Shown: one piece after another, positions 1 to 7,583 of the stretch
Layout of the letters: every line of letters starts with the position of its first letter
Position numbering within the stretch: position 1 is the first letter of the stretch
Assembly (NCBI RefSeq): GCF_011320075.1
Contig: NZ_JAANPA010000037.1
Span: forward strand, 1 to 32,488
DNA from: Sphingosinicella sp. YJ22
GTDB lineage: Bacteria; Pseudomonadota; Alphaproteobacteria; Sphingomonadales; Sphingomonadaceae
Length of the DNA: 32,488 bases
Direction: 5' to 3'
Notes under the pieces: generated by a model
Database searches by the model: none
What the model saw: the letters and a program-made list of their open reading frames with translations, nothing else
Told to the model about the DNA's origin: nothing
Made by a program: the position numbers and the translations under genes

Positions 1-1034
1 ACCGCCACGGGTGCCGCTGGAGCGGCCGGAGCCTGGGGCGCGACCGGGGTGAAGGCGGCGAGCGGGGCGGCGACGACGAGCGCGACCGCGGCGCATCCGC
101 CGGCCCAGGCAACCCGCGCCGGGCTGCGCGGTGCCGCCTGGTCGAGGATTCGGCGCACGCGGATGCTCAGCGATCCCTTGCCCGGCGCGACGCCGTTGGC
201 GGCGAGAAGCATTCCGCTGCCCTCGTGGCGGGCGCAGCCGACCAGAAGCGCTGCATAATCGGTGTTCGGAACGTCGGCGCGAAGCACCGCGTCGTCGGCC
301 GCTTCCTCGCGCAATTGGTGGCCGCGCCGCGCCAGCATCCACACCAGCGGGTTGAACCAGAACAGCGCGGTGGTGATTCGCGCGACCAGTAGGTTAAGCC
401 AGTCGAGCCGAGCGACATGGGCGAGCTCGTGGGCGATGATCGCCTCGGCGTCGCCGGGCGACTCGACCGCATCCTCGCTGAGCAGGATGACCGGGCGCAG
501 CACGCCCCAGCTCACCGGTGACGCGAGTTCCTCGCTGACCAGCAATGCTGTGCCGTGCTTGAACCCCATGCGCCGCTGGGCGTGGGCGAGCGCGCTGAGC
601 CAGCCCGGCTGGACGATCACGCTGGACCGGCCGCGCAGGGCGAACAGGCGAAGGATGGCGACCAGGGTCACGAGCAGCATCAGGGCGGCGGGGAGGCCAT
701 AGGCGAGGAGCAGGCTGGCATCGCCGCTCCACCAGGCTTGCGCGGCGGGCTCGGCGGCGGCCGCGGCCGGGACGGGCTGCGCCATCTGTACGAGCGCTGG
801 AGCCGCGGCGATCGGCGCGGCTTCCTCGGCCGCAAGCAGCGGCACTTCGAGCGTCGGCCCGGCGAGCACCACCAGCGGCACGAGCAGCACCGCCGCCATG
901 CCGAAATGGGCGACGCAGGCGCGCTCGGCGGCCGAGCGGGTGCGCAGCAAGGCGAGCAGCGCGAGCGCGGCGCCGCTCGCCACCAGCGATTTCCACGCGA
1001 TCTCGATGAAAAGGACGGTCCAGCTCTCGGTCAT
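1..1034 (-). CDS. blaR1: BlaR1/MecR1-type M56 family membrane metallopeptidase, C-terminus cut by window edge
   Basis: About 344 codons are visible, reading from an ATG at 1034 off the left edge. Hydrophobic segments lie near residues 7-27, 43-62 and 112-138. The zinc-protease motif HELAH is at residues 202-206, and a downstream REEAADD segment supplies the usual third acidic ligand. This matches M56 sensors such as BlaR1 and MecR1, which sense cell-wall or beta-lactam stress at the membrane and trigger cleavage of a BlaI-type repressor. The start overlaps the stop of the upstream repressor gene by four bases (ATGA), so the two are translationally coupled. The C-terminal sensor part lies outside the window, so a penicillin-binding sensor domain cannot be confirmed. 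No beta-lactamase gene is visible. Many M56 proteins of this group lack that domain, so the signal is unknown. Confidence 0.85.
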   Translation of the reverse strand, partial: MTESWTVLFIEIAWKSLVASGAALALLALLRTRSAAERACVAHFGMAAVLLVPLVVLAGPTLEVPLLAAEEAAPIAAAPALVQMAQPVPAAAAAEPAAQAWWSGDASLLLAYGLPAALMLLVTLVAILRLFALRGRSSVIVQPGWLSALAHAQRRMGFKHGTALLVSEELASPVSWGVLRPVILLSEDAVESPGDAEAIIAHELAHVARLDWLNLLVARITTALFWFNPLVWMLARRGHQLREEAADDAVLRADVPNTDYAALLVGCARHEGSGMLLAANGVAPGKGSLSIRVRRILDQAAPRSPARVAWAGGCAAVALVVAAPLAAFTPVAPQAPAAPAAPVA

Positions 1035-1420
1035 TTGCGCTGCCCCCCTGGTGCCTTGGTGCGTGCTTCCGCGATCAGGCGCTCGAGCTCGTCGAGCTCC
1101 TTGTCGTCCATCTCGTCGCTCATTCCGAGCAGCGCGCTCGCCGCACCGGCCGCGGAGCCGCCGAAGAACACCCGGACGACCTGGCTGAGCGCCGATTGCT
1201 TGGCCTTGGATTCCGCGACCGCAGGCGCATAGACGAAGCCGCGCTCAGTCTGGCGCCGCCGAACGAAGCCTTTGGCCTTGAGCCGGGTCAGCATCGCCCG
1301 CACTGCCGAGGCGCTGAGCGCGTCGGGGAGCGCGTCGATCACGTCGCCGACCGTCGCCTCGCCGCGCAAGTAGAGGATGTCCACGATCTGCCGCTCGCGC
1401 GGCGGTAGGTTGTTCAGCAT
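1031..1420 (-). CDS. blaI: BlaI/MecI/CopY family transcriptional repressor
   Basis: The 129-residue product has the BlaI layout. An N-terminal winged helix (about residues 5-75) starts with a PRERQIVDILY-type segment and includes a recognition-helix region around SASAVRAMLTRLKAKG. A C-terminal helical dimerisation part with a negatively charged tail follows. BlaI proteins bind dyad operators as dimers and are inactivated by cleavage when the partner M56 protease is triggered. The ATG at 1420 follows an AGGTG ribosome-binding site. Two perfect palindromes lie just upstream of it, which supports autoregulation. The gene is followed directly by the M56 protease with an ATGA overlap. Length is typical of the family. 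Confidence 0.93.
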   Translation of the reverse strand: MLNNLPPRERQIVDILYLRGEATVGDVIDALPDALSASAVRAMLTRLKAKGFVRRRQTERGFVYAPAVAESKAKQSALSQVVRVFFGGSAAGAASALLGMSDEMDDKELDELERLIAEARTKAPGGQRK

Positions 1421-1431
1421 CGAATCACCTC

Positions 1432-1463
1432 GCTACATCTGTAGCGTGCGCTACATTTGTAGC
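1432..1463. promoter_or_regulatory. Tandem BlaI-type operator, two perfect 14-bp palindromes
   Basis: Two copies of GCTACA-N2-TGTAGC lie at 1432-1445 (N2 = TC) and 1450-1463 (N2 = TT). Both have perfect 6-bp arms and their centres are 18 bp apart. BlaI/MecI repressors recognise dyads with TACA/TGTA cores, so these are very probably the binding sites of the adjacent repressor. The first palindrome is next to the AGGTG ribosome-binding site of blaI, so binding would block transcription of blaI-blaR1. The divergent diguanylate cyclase gene starts 146 bp from the second box, so shared control is possible but not shown. Confidence 0.8.
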
Positions 1464-1609
1464 ACGTGCAAGTGGTTTCTGAACGCAACGTTTTCCGGGA
1501 GGTGTTTTAGCTCAAGAATACGGCTTGGCAAAGGGCGCGCACGCGTATCATCCAAACGTCCGCGCCGTCGACAAAAGCTTAACCTGCCGAGGCTATTAGC
1601 AGTTGGAAG

Positions 1610-3385
1610 ATGCTTTCCTCGTCACATCCGTTGACCCGGCCGTTCCTCATCGGTCTGATTTATTTCGTCGTCGCCGCGGCGACGATCGCGACCACGCGCT
1701 TCGGCGGCGGCGTCGCCTGGATCTGGGTCGCCAACGCCTTCCTGGTTGCCGAGCTGCAGCTGCGCCCGCGCCGGGAGTGGCGAAGCAGCCTGATCGCCTG
1801 CGGCATCGCCAGCTTCGTCGCGACCGCAACCCTGGGGACCGGCATCGCCGCGGCCCTTCCGTTCATGCTGATCAACCTGGGCGAATCGGTTGTCGGCGCG
1901 CTGCTGCTGCGACGCCTCAGCCCGAGCCCGCGCCCGCTCGAGACACTCGGCGGGGTCTTCGCCTTCATCTTCAGCGTCGGAATCGTCGCTCCACTGGTCA
2001 CGGCCCCGCTGGGCGGCGCGACGGTCGCGCTGACCGTGCCAGGCGTCGACTTCGCCGCCAACTGCCTGCGGTGGTTTGTCGGCCATGCGCTCGGCGCGCT
2101 CGCCTTCACGCCGTTGTTCGTGTTCGTCCTGGGCGGCGACCTAAGGCGCTGGATCCGGAGCCTGACGGCCGCCAGCGCAACCGAGGCGGTGCTGATCCTG
2201 ACCGGCGTTCTCGCCACATCCGTCGTCGTCTTCTCCCAGAACCGGCTGCCGCTGCTGTTCCTGCCGACGCTCCCGCTGATCGTGGCGCTGTTCCGAATCG
2301 GCGCGTTCGGCGGCACGCTCAGCGTCGTCATCATCGCCGCCGCCGGGGTCATTTCGACCGGGCAGGGCGCGACGCCGATGCACTTCATCGACGGCACCCC
2401 CGGTGACCGCCTCCAGTTCCTGCAATTCTATGTCGCGGTGCTGGTGATGATCTCGCTTCCGGTCGCCGCCGACCTCAGCCAGCGCACCGCGCTCCTCGGT
2501 CGCCTGCGCGAGAGCGAAGGGCGCTACCGACTGCTCGCCGAACATTCCTCCGACATCGTGATCAACCTCGACGTCGAGGGCCGCATGCGCTTCGTCTCCA
2601 AATCGGTGGAGACGCTCGCGGGCTACATTCCCGACGAGATGCTCGGGCAGAAAGCGAGCGAGTTCGTCTTTCCCGCCGATCGCGGCCTCGTCGTCGGCGC
2701 CCATGCTTCTGCGTTCAGCGCGCCCGGCCAGGTTCACATCATCGAGCACCGAGTGGTCGCCGCCGACGGATCGGTGACGTGGGTGGAAGCGAGCATCCAG
2801 GCGATCGTCGACGAGGCCGGGCAGCCGCACGGGCTGGTCAGCGCACTGCGCGACGTCAGCCACCGCCGGGGACGCGAGCAGGAGCTGGTCCGTCAGGCCG
2901 AGACCGACCCGCTCACCGGTCTGCTCAACCGCCGCGGCTTCTTCAGCGGCGTCGATGCGGTCCTGCGCAGCCATGGCGACGCGCCGCGCGCCTGCTTCGC
3001 CTTGTTCGACATCGACCATTTCAAGAAGGTCAACGACTCCCACGGCCATTCCGCCGGCGACCATGTGCTGGAGGAATTCGCGCGCATCGCGCGGCTGGTG
3101 GTGCGCGACGACGACCTGGTTGGCCGGCTCGGCGGCGAGGAGTTCGGAATCTTCCTTAAGGGCGCGAGCTTCGACCATGCGGTGATGGTCTGCGACCGGC
3201 TGCGCACGACGCTGGCGAGCCAGCTGATCCGCTCGCCGGACGGCCAGGCGATCTGGGTCACGGTCAGCGCGGGCGTCGTTCCGGTCGAGCCCAAGATGTC
3301 GCGCGAGAAGCTCTACCGCCGGGCCGACGAGGCGCTCTACCGGGCCAAGGCCGCCGGGCGGAACCAGATCGGCCTCGCCGCCTGA
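1610..3385 (+). CDS. MASE1-PAS-GGDEF membrane-bound diguanylate cyclase
   Basis: The 591-residue protein starts with a multi-helix hydrophobic MASE1-type sensor (about residues 8-295). A PAS domain with PAC tail follows (about 304-425), then a GGDEF domain beginning at DPLTG (D433). The active-site signature is GGEEF at 508-512, an accepted catalytic form. An RDDD at 499-502 sits exactly five residues before it and matches the RxxD inhibitory c-di-GMP site. It should therefore make c-di-GMP from two GTP at the inner membrane, under product feedback, in response to an unknown signal. No EAL domain is present. The ATG at 1610 places the first membrane helix a few residues from the N-terminus. 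A PilZ protein encoded 4 kb downstream could be a receptor for its product, which is inference. Confidence 0.93.
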   Translation: MLSSSHPLTRPFLIGLIYFVVAAATIATTRFGGGVAWIWVANAFLVAELQLRPRREWRSSLIACGIASFVATATLGTGIAAALPFMLINLGESVVGALLLRRLSPSPRPLETLGGVFAFIFSVGIVAPLVTAPLGGATVALTVPGVDFAANCLRWFVGHALGALAFTPLFVFVLGGDLRRWIRSLTAASATEAVLILTGVLATSVVVFSQNRLPLLFLPTLPLIVALFRIGAFGGTLSVVIIAAAGVISTGQGATPMHFIDGTPGDRLQFLQFYVAVLVMISLPVAADLSQRTALLGRLRESEGRYRLLAEHSSDIVINLDVEGRMRFVSKSVETLAGYIPDEMLGQKASEFVFPADRGLVVGAHASAFSAPGQVHIIEHRVVAADGSVTWVEASIQAIVDEAGQPHGLVSALRDVSHRRGREQELVRQAETDPLTGLLNRRGFFSGVDAVLRSHGDAPRACFALFDIDHFKKVNDSHGHSAGDHVLEEFARIARLVVRDDDLVGRLGGEEFGIFLKGASFDHAVMVCDRLRTTLASQLIRSPDGQAIWVTVSAGVVPVEPKMSREKLYRRADEALYRAKAAGRNQIGLAA

Positions 3386-3397
3386 GCGCGCGGCGGC

Positions 3398-4441
3398 TCA
3401 GCTCCCGTTGTTCTCGCCCGGGATGTGGGTCGGCGTGTCGAGCGCGTCGATCACGTAGAGGCGCTTGACCAGCACGTAGAGGACCACCGTCAAGGGCTCG
3501 GCGAGAATCACTCCGAGCGCGCCGAATATTAGGCCGAGCGCGACCAGCGAGAAGAGCAGGAGGGCGGGGGGCAGCTCCACCGCGCGCTTCTGGACCAGCG
3601 GGGTGATGATGTTGCCCTCGATCTGCTGGATGACCAGGTAGAGAAGGACGACCCACAGGGCCATGGTCGGGCTGGTCGCCAAGGCGAGCAGCACCGCCGG
3701 AATCGCGGCGACGATCGGGCCGACGAAGGGGACAAAATCCAAGATTCCGGCGGTGATGCCGAGGGTGAGCGCGGCAGGCATGCCAAGCGCCCACAGGCCG
3801 AGGCCGGTGAGCAGGCCGACGAGCAGCATCGAGGTCAGCCGGCCGAGCAGCCACAGCCGCAACGCCCCGTAGCAATCGTCCAGCGCTTCGGTGAGCCTCG
3901 GGCGCGCCGCCTCGGGCAGCAGCTTGGCGATGCCGCGTCGGTAGAGGGTGGGGTCTGCGGCCAGATAGATGCCGCCGAAGATGACCAGCAGCGTGTCGAC
4001 GATCGCGTTGGAGAACGAGACGAGGAAGCGGGTCATGCTCGACAACACGCCTTGGCCGCCGCTGCCGACCGACTGCAGCCACTGGCGCAGCGGCTCGGCA
4101 AAGCCGTAGCCCTCCAGCCGCTGGAGCACACCCTGCCAGGCGGATGGAATCGATTGGCGCAGAGTCTCCCACTGGCGCGCGATTTCCTGCCCGAATAGGA
4201 CGAAGGCGAGCGCGAAGACGCCGGCGACCAGCGCCACCGCGACCAGCAAGGCGAGCTTGTCGGGCAGGCCGAGCCGTTCCTTGAACGGCCGCGCGATGAT
4301 GCGCAGGATGACCGCCAGCAGGATCGCGCCGAAGACGAGGATCAGCAACCCGCGCATGAACCACAGCAGCAACGCCAAGCCGATAATCCCAATGGCGATG
4401 AGCAGGGTCTCGATGATCTCCCGGCGATGGCTGGACGGCAT
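3398..4441 (-). CDS. AI-2E family transporter (PerM/YdiK-like permease)
   Basis: The 347-residue polytopic protein starts with EIIETLLIAIGIIGLALLL and a second helix pair within the first 90 residues. A soluble middle part follows, then several C-terminal helices including FVPFVGPIVAAIPAVLLAL and a PALLLFSLVALGLIFGALGVILAEP segment. This pattern is typical of the AI-2E exporter family (formerly UPF0118/DUF20). Family members have been proposed to export autoinducer-2 or to act as Na+/H+ antiporters, so the substrate here is unknown. An in-frame TTG lies 45 bases upstream, but the ATG at 4441 has a GGGAG site seven bases away and is preferred. The gene converges with the diguanylate cyclase, leaving a 12-bp gap. 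Confidence 0.88.
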   Translation of the reverse strand: MPSSHRREIIETLLIAIGIIGLALLLWFMRGLLILVFGAILLAVILRIIARPFKERLGLPDKLALLVAVALVAGVFALAFVLFGQEIARQWETLRQSIPSAWQGVLQRLEGYGFAEPLRQWLQSVGSGGQGVLSSMTRFLVSFSNAIVDTLLVIFGGIYLAADPTLYRRGIAKLLPEAARPRLTEALDDCYGALRLWLLGRLTSMLLVGLLTGLGLWALGMPAALTLGITAGILDFVPFVGPIVAAIPAVLLALATSPTMALWVVLLYLVIQQIEGNIITPLVQKRAVELPPALLLFSLVALGLIFGALGVILAEPLTVVLYVLVKRLYVIDALDTPTHIPGENNGS

Positions 4442-4516
4442 GGGCGCTCCCGCACAATTGAACAGTTCCGCCCGCGTAACGCTCAAATCCCGATCTTGAG
4501 CCGCGGCGGATCGACG

Positions 4517-5536
4517 CTAGCCGGCGGGCTGGCGCCGAGTCGCCAAGTCGAGGATGGCCGCGTCCCGCGGGTGATCGAGGTCGGCGAGCCGCTTGCGGAA
4601 ATAGGCGATGGTCCGCCCGAGGCCGTGGTCGAGATCGACCTTCGGCTGCCAGTGAAGCAATTCGCGGGCGAGCGCGATGTCAGGCTGGCGCTGGCGGGGG
4701 TCGTCCGGCGGCAGAGGCGCATGAAGCAGGGGGCTCGCCGATTCGGCGTGGCTCACCACTTTCTCCGCGAGCTCGCCCATGGTGACCTCGTTGGGATTGC
4801 CGAGATTGACCGGCCCGGTGAACCCGGGGGGAGTGGCCATGAGGCGGACCAGCCCGTCGATCAGGTCGTCGACGTAGCAAAAGCTCCGGCTCTGCGCTCC
4901 GTCCCCGTAGATCGTGATTGCAACGCCGGTGAGCGCCGCGACGATGAAATTCGACACCACTCGGCCGTCGGCGTGGTGCATGCGCGGTCCGTAGGTGTTG
5001 AAGATTCGCGCGACCTTGATGTCGAGGCCGTGCTGGCGGTGATAGTCGAAGAACAGGGTCTCGGCGCAGCGCTTGCCTTCGTCATAACAGGAGCGAAGAC
5101 CGATCGGGTTGACGTTGCCCCAATAATCCTCGCGCTGCGGATGGACCTGGGGGTCGCCGTAAATCTCGCTGGTCGAGGCCTGGAGGATTCGGCAGCCGAG
5201 CCGCTTGGCCAGCCCCAGCATGTTGATCGCGCCGATGACGCTGGTCTTGGTCGTCTGGACCGGGTCGTGCTGGTAATGGATCGGCGAGGCCGGACAGGCG
5301 AGATTGTAGATCTCGTCCACTTCCACCGAGAGCGGGAAGGTGATGTCGTGGCGCATGAACTCGAAGCGGGGGTCGCCGGCGAGATGCTCGATGTTGCGCT
5401 TGGTGCCGGTGAACAAGTTGTCGACGCACAGCACCTCATGGCCGTCGGCGAGCAGGCGGTCGCACAGATGCGAGCCGAGGAAGCCCGCGCCGCCGGTGAC
5501 CAGGATGCGCTTGCGGCTGTCGTAGAGCCTGGTCAT
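4517..5536 (-). CDS. UDP-glucuronate decarboxylase (UDP-xylose synthase), SDR family
   Basis: The 339-residue protein is an extended short-chain dehydrogenase/reductase. The NAD-binding GGAGFLG is at residues 15-21 and the catalytic YxxxK is Y151 and K155 in [11 protein letters not shown]. Further signatures are [35 protein letters not shown] and [10 protein letters not shown], which are characteristic of UDP-glucuronate decarboxylases. The enzyme converts UDP-glucuronate to UDP-xylose and CO2 with internal NAD recycling, feeding surface polysaccharide synthesis. A GTG two codons upstream (5542) is possible, but the ATG at 5536 lies about six bases from a GGAAGG site and is preferred. No other nucleotide-sugar genes are adjacent, so the final polysaccharide is unknown. 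Confidence 0.92.
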   Translation of the reverse strand: MTRLYDSRKRILVTGGAGFLGSHLCDRLLADGHEVLCVDNLFTGTKRNIEHLAGDPRFEFMRHDITFPLSVEVDEIYNLACPASPIHYQHDPVQTTKTSVIGAINMLGLAKRLGCRILQASTSEIYGDPQVHPQREDYWGNVNPIGLRSCYDEGKRCAETLFFDYHRQHGLDIKVARIFNTYGPRMHHADGRVVSNFIVAALTGVAITIYGDGAQSRSFCYVDDLIDGLVRLMATPPGFTGPVNLGNPNEVTMGELAEKVVSHAESASPLLHAPLPPDDPRQRQPDIALARELLHWQPKVDLDHGLGRTIAYFRKRLADLDHPRDAAILDLATRRQPAG

Positions 5537-5622
5537 CGACACCCTTCCCCAACATTCCCCCCAGGGACGTGGTGGGCGGTGGCGCAGCAGCCGTCAACTG
5601 CGCGCGGGCCGGCTGTTCGCCT

Positions 5623-6075
5623 CTAGCGGCGGCGCGGTGCCAGCAGCAGCCGCATGCTCGCGCCGACCAGGAGGGCCGCCACGAGCAGAGCGGGAAGCGG
5701 CTTTTCCTCGACCTCGTCGGGAATGGCGGGGGCGCTCGCCGTGGCGCGCCGGCCGCGCCAGCGTCGCGGCATCCTTCCGACCAGCGCTCGGCTCCACGAG
5801 AAGAAGCGGTCCTGGGTGGCGGGCAGCTGCGCCCGCTTCTTGGTCTCGCCGATCGCGACCGGAAGCAGGCCGGTGAAGTCGGCGGGCAGGGAATGGCTGT
5901 GGCGGTTGCCGGGCTTCCACGCCACTGCGTGGCCCTCCGGGACATCCTGCCAGGCGCCCCTGCCGGTGCGGATGAGGTCGGCGCGGCAATGGCTGCAGCG
6001 GCCGAAGAAGAAGCCCGAATTGTAGACGAGGGTCTCGGCGCGGGCGTGGCCGGAAATCCAGCACTTGAGCTTCAT
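5623..6075 (-). CDS. Small zinc-ribbon-like protein with C-terminal membrane anchor, function unknown
   Basis: The 150-residue protein begins with a probable metal site: C5 in KCWISGH, H10, then C27 and C30 in RCSHC. This N-terminal part resembles short zinc-binding domains such as DUF1660, but I cannot assign a family with confidence. The middle is basic and low in recognisable motifs. A hydrophobic stretch near residues 127-145 (LPALLVAALLVGASMRLLLA) ends three residues or so before an RRR tail, so the protein is probably tail-anchored with the ribbon in the cytoplasm. Its ATG overlaps the stop of the upstream MraZ-like gene (ATGA), so the pair is translationally coupled and may act together. 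No enzymatic residues are evident. Confidence 0.75.
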   Translation of the reverse strand: MKLKCWISGHARAETLVYNSGFFFGRCSHCRADLIRTGRGAWQDVPEGHAVAWKPGNRHSHSLPADFTGLLPVAIGETKKRAQLPATQDRFFSWSRALVGRMPRRWRGRRATASAPAIPDEVEEKPLPALLVAALLVGASMRLLLAPRRR

Positions 6076-6572
6076 GCCGCAAGCATCCCGTCGTCCGGCG
6101 CGGCGGCCTGGCCGCGCAAGTCGGCAAGCTCGCGCACCAGCGGGTCGGCGGCGTCGCGCGCCACCCGCGGGCTCCAGATCTCGAAGCTGCCGCCGACTCC
6201 GACGACCAGAGCGGCGCGCTTGATCATCGCCTTGCGGCGAAGCAGCGGCGGCAGGACGATGCCGCCGTCGTCGGCGACGCTCGCCTGCTCGACGAAGCCG
6301 AACACGCGGCGCAGGCGCGAATGGTGATCGGCAGCGGTGCGGCCGGCGGCCTCATCGCTGATCCGGCGCCGCTCGATCTCCGCGAACAGGGCGCGGTGAT
6401 AGCTTTCGTCATAAGCGTGGAGGCAGGAGTCGCGCTCATGGACTCCAAAGCAGATCGTGCGCGCCGAACCGCGCCGATCAAGCACACCGGTAACGAAAGC
6501 GGGGAGGATCATGCGCCCGTCTTGATCGACGGAAGTCATCGCCCTGCCGCCAAACAGGAACTGCTCGTACAT
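6072..6572 (-). CDS. Second MraZ-like protein (divergent MraZ paralogue)
   Basis: The 166-residue protein aligns over its whole length with the true MraZ encoded at 30613-31083. FLFGGRAMTSVDQDGRMILPAF matches [22 protein letters not shown], and VVGVGGSFEIWSP matches [13 protein letters not shown]. MraZ proteins are double AbrB-type DNA-binding proteins with two DXXXR motifs. Here the first motif is intact (D16-R20), but the second position reads A-D-D-G-G (100-104), so both the Asp and the Arg are lost. It probably forms an MraZ-like fold or mixed oligomer with altered DNA binding, which is inference. It lies outside any division cluster and is coupled to the zinc-ribbon gene downstream. The ATG at 6572 keeps the family N-terminus but has only a weak ribosome-binding site. 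Confidence 0.85.
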   Translation of the reverse strand: MYEQFLFGGRAMTSVDQDGRMILPAFVTGVLDRRGSARTICFGVHERDSCLHAYDESYHRALFAEIERRRISDEAAGRTAADHHSRLRRVFGFVEQASVADDGGIVLPPLLRRKAMIKRAALVVGVGGSFEIWSPRVARDAADPLVRELADLRGQAAAPDDGMLAA

Positions 6573-6658
6573 TATGTTTGCCCAGTGATGGAGCGCCCGA
6601 CCGAGGCCGCTCCGCCGCCCTATGAACTGGTGAAAATATGGTTAACGGCGGCCAAGGA

Positions 6659-6769
6659 TTAGATCGGGATTCTACTGGCCGTAATAATGCTGCCAACCGC
6701 GCCGGCCATCCAGACCGCGAGCGCCACCAGGATGGCCGCCGTGCCGCCCGCGGCGATCATAACGGACAT
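6659..6769 (-). CDS. Possible 36-residue single-span membrane peptide
   Basis: A short reading frame upstream of the MraZ-like gene encodes a 36-residue peptide. It has one clear hydrophobic span (TAAILVALAVWMAGAVGSII, about residues 10-29). The tail is short and polar, with one arginine (R33). It lies in the divergent intergenic region, so it is not an antisense shadow of an annotated gene. Against it, there is no convincing ribosome-binding site before the ATG at 6769, and the frame stays open further upstream. If real it would precede the MraZ-like gene by 86 bp on the same strand. This is a candidate only. Confidence 0.3.
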   Translation of the reverse strand: MSVMIAAGGTAAILVALAVWMAGAVGSIITASRIPI

Positions 6770-6789
6770 CAACAGTATTTTTCGCAGGT

Positions 6790-6798
6790 TGTGGATAA
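6790..6798 (-). promoter_or_regulatory. Consensus DnaA box upstream of the MraZ paralogue
   Basis: TTATCCACA reads on the minus strand and is a perfect match to the DnaA-box consensus. A second half-match (TTATCC at 6804-6809, plus strand) faces it across 5 bp, forming a GGATAA/TTATCC dyad in a locally AT-rich stretch. It lies 217 bp upstream of the MraZ-like start codon, in the divergent region shared with the response regulator gene. No other sign of a replication origin is present, so a regulatory DnaA site is more likely. Confidence 0.5.
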
Positions 6799-6862
6799 GT
6801 ATTTTATCCCGGACATCTGCGGTCGCGGCTCCGGTGTAGTGGGGCCGGGCGGGGAGTTGCGT

Positions 6863-7573
6863 ATGTCCCACCATCGCAGAGTCTATATCGTCGGCGGCGA
6901 CAGCGACGACCGCAAGGTGCTCGTCGCCCATCTTGCAGCTATCGGCGCCGAAGCCTGGCCGCTGGGCAGCGGCGCCGAATTGATCGCGATCGTCGATCGG
7001 CTGGCGCCCGGCTGCGTGTTGCTCGATTTCACCAGCTGCCTTCCGGCGATGAGCACGCTCGACGCGCTCGCGACCCGCGCGCCGGGCTGGCCGGTCATCG
7101 GTCTCGGCCATGCCGGAAGCCTCGCCATCGCCGTCGACGCGATGAAGCGCGGCGCCGCCGATTTCCTGTGCAAGCCGGCGACCCGGGCCCAGCTCGCCGC
7201 CGCGCTCGCGCCGCTGTGGGGCAAGCTCCAGCGCGCGATCGAAGCGGACCAATCGCGCCAGTTCGCCCGGGACCGGGTCACCAGGCTCACCACCCGCGAA
7301 TTCGACGTGCTGCTGGCGCTGGTCGCGGGCAAGGCCAACAAATGCGCGGCTCACCAGCTCGGCATCAGCGTGCGCACCGTCGAGATGCATCGCGCGCGCA
7401 TCATGGCCAAGCTCGGCGTGCGCAGCCTGTCCGAGGCGACGTTGCTGATGGCCGGCGCCGGCCTCGACTTGTCGGGCGTGCTAAACGTTCAGCCGGGACC
7501 GGGGCGGGCGCCTGGCGTGGCCCCCCTGGTGCAGCGTTCGCGCAACCCCGGACTGCGGGTCGTCGCGTCCTGA
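6863..7573 (+). CDS. FixJ/NarL-type response regulator with degenerate receiver domain
   Basis: The 236-residue protein has an N-terminal receiver (about 6-120) and a C-terminal LuxR-type helix-turn-helix (about 141-205). The latter contains RLTTREFDVLLALVAGKANK and GISVRTVEMHRARIMAKLGVRS, very close to FixJ. In the receiver the phosphoacceptor D55 and the K104-P105 are kept. The usual acidic pair is replaced by G11-G12 (VGGD where VDDD is expected), and the conserved Thr before GH is L81. Phosphorylation by a kinase is therefore doubtful, and the protein may respond to another signal or act constitutively. The ATG at 6863 follows GGGGAG at good spacing. No partner histidine kinase is adjacent. 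A longer in-frame extension upstream has no translation signal. Confidence 0.88.
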   Translation: MSHHRRVYIVGGDSDDRKVLVAHLAAIGAEAWPLGSGAELIAIVDRLAPGCVLLDFTSCLPAMSTLDALATRAPGWPVIGLGHAGSLAIAVDAMKRGAADFLCKPATRAQLAAALAPLWGKLQRAIEADQSRQFARDRVTRLTTREFDVLLALVAGKANKCAAHQLGISVRTVEMHRARIMAKLGVRSLSEATLLMAGAGLDLSGVLNVQPGPGRAPGVAPLVQRSRNPGLRVVAS

Positions 7574-7583
7574 CGGATGCGGA

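Noticed and set aside
1-1034. A beta-lactamase regulon in the strict sense
   Set aside because: The BlaR1/BlaI pair is clear, but no beta-lactamase gene is in the window and the sensor domain is cut off, so resistance cannot be claimed.
4427-5626. 399-codon open frame opposite the UDP-glucuronate decarboxylase gene
   Set aside because: The decarboxylase has all catalytic motifs; this frame has none.
6780-6815. Replication origin suggested by the DnaA box and AT-rich patch
   Set aside because: Only one full DnaA box and one half-match, no box cluster and no origin-flanking genes. A regulatory site is more likely.
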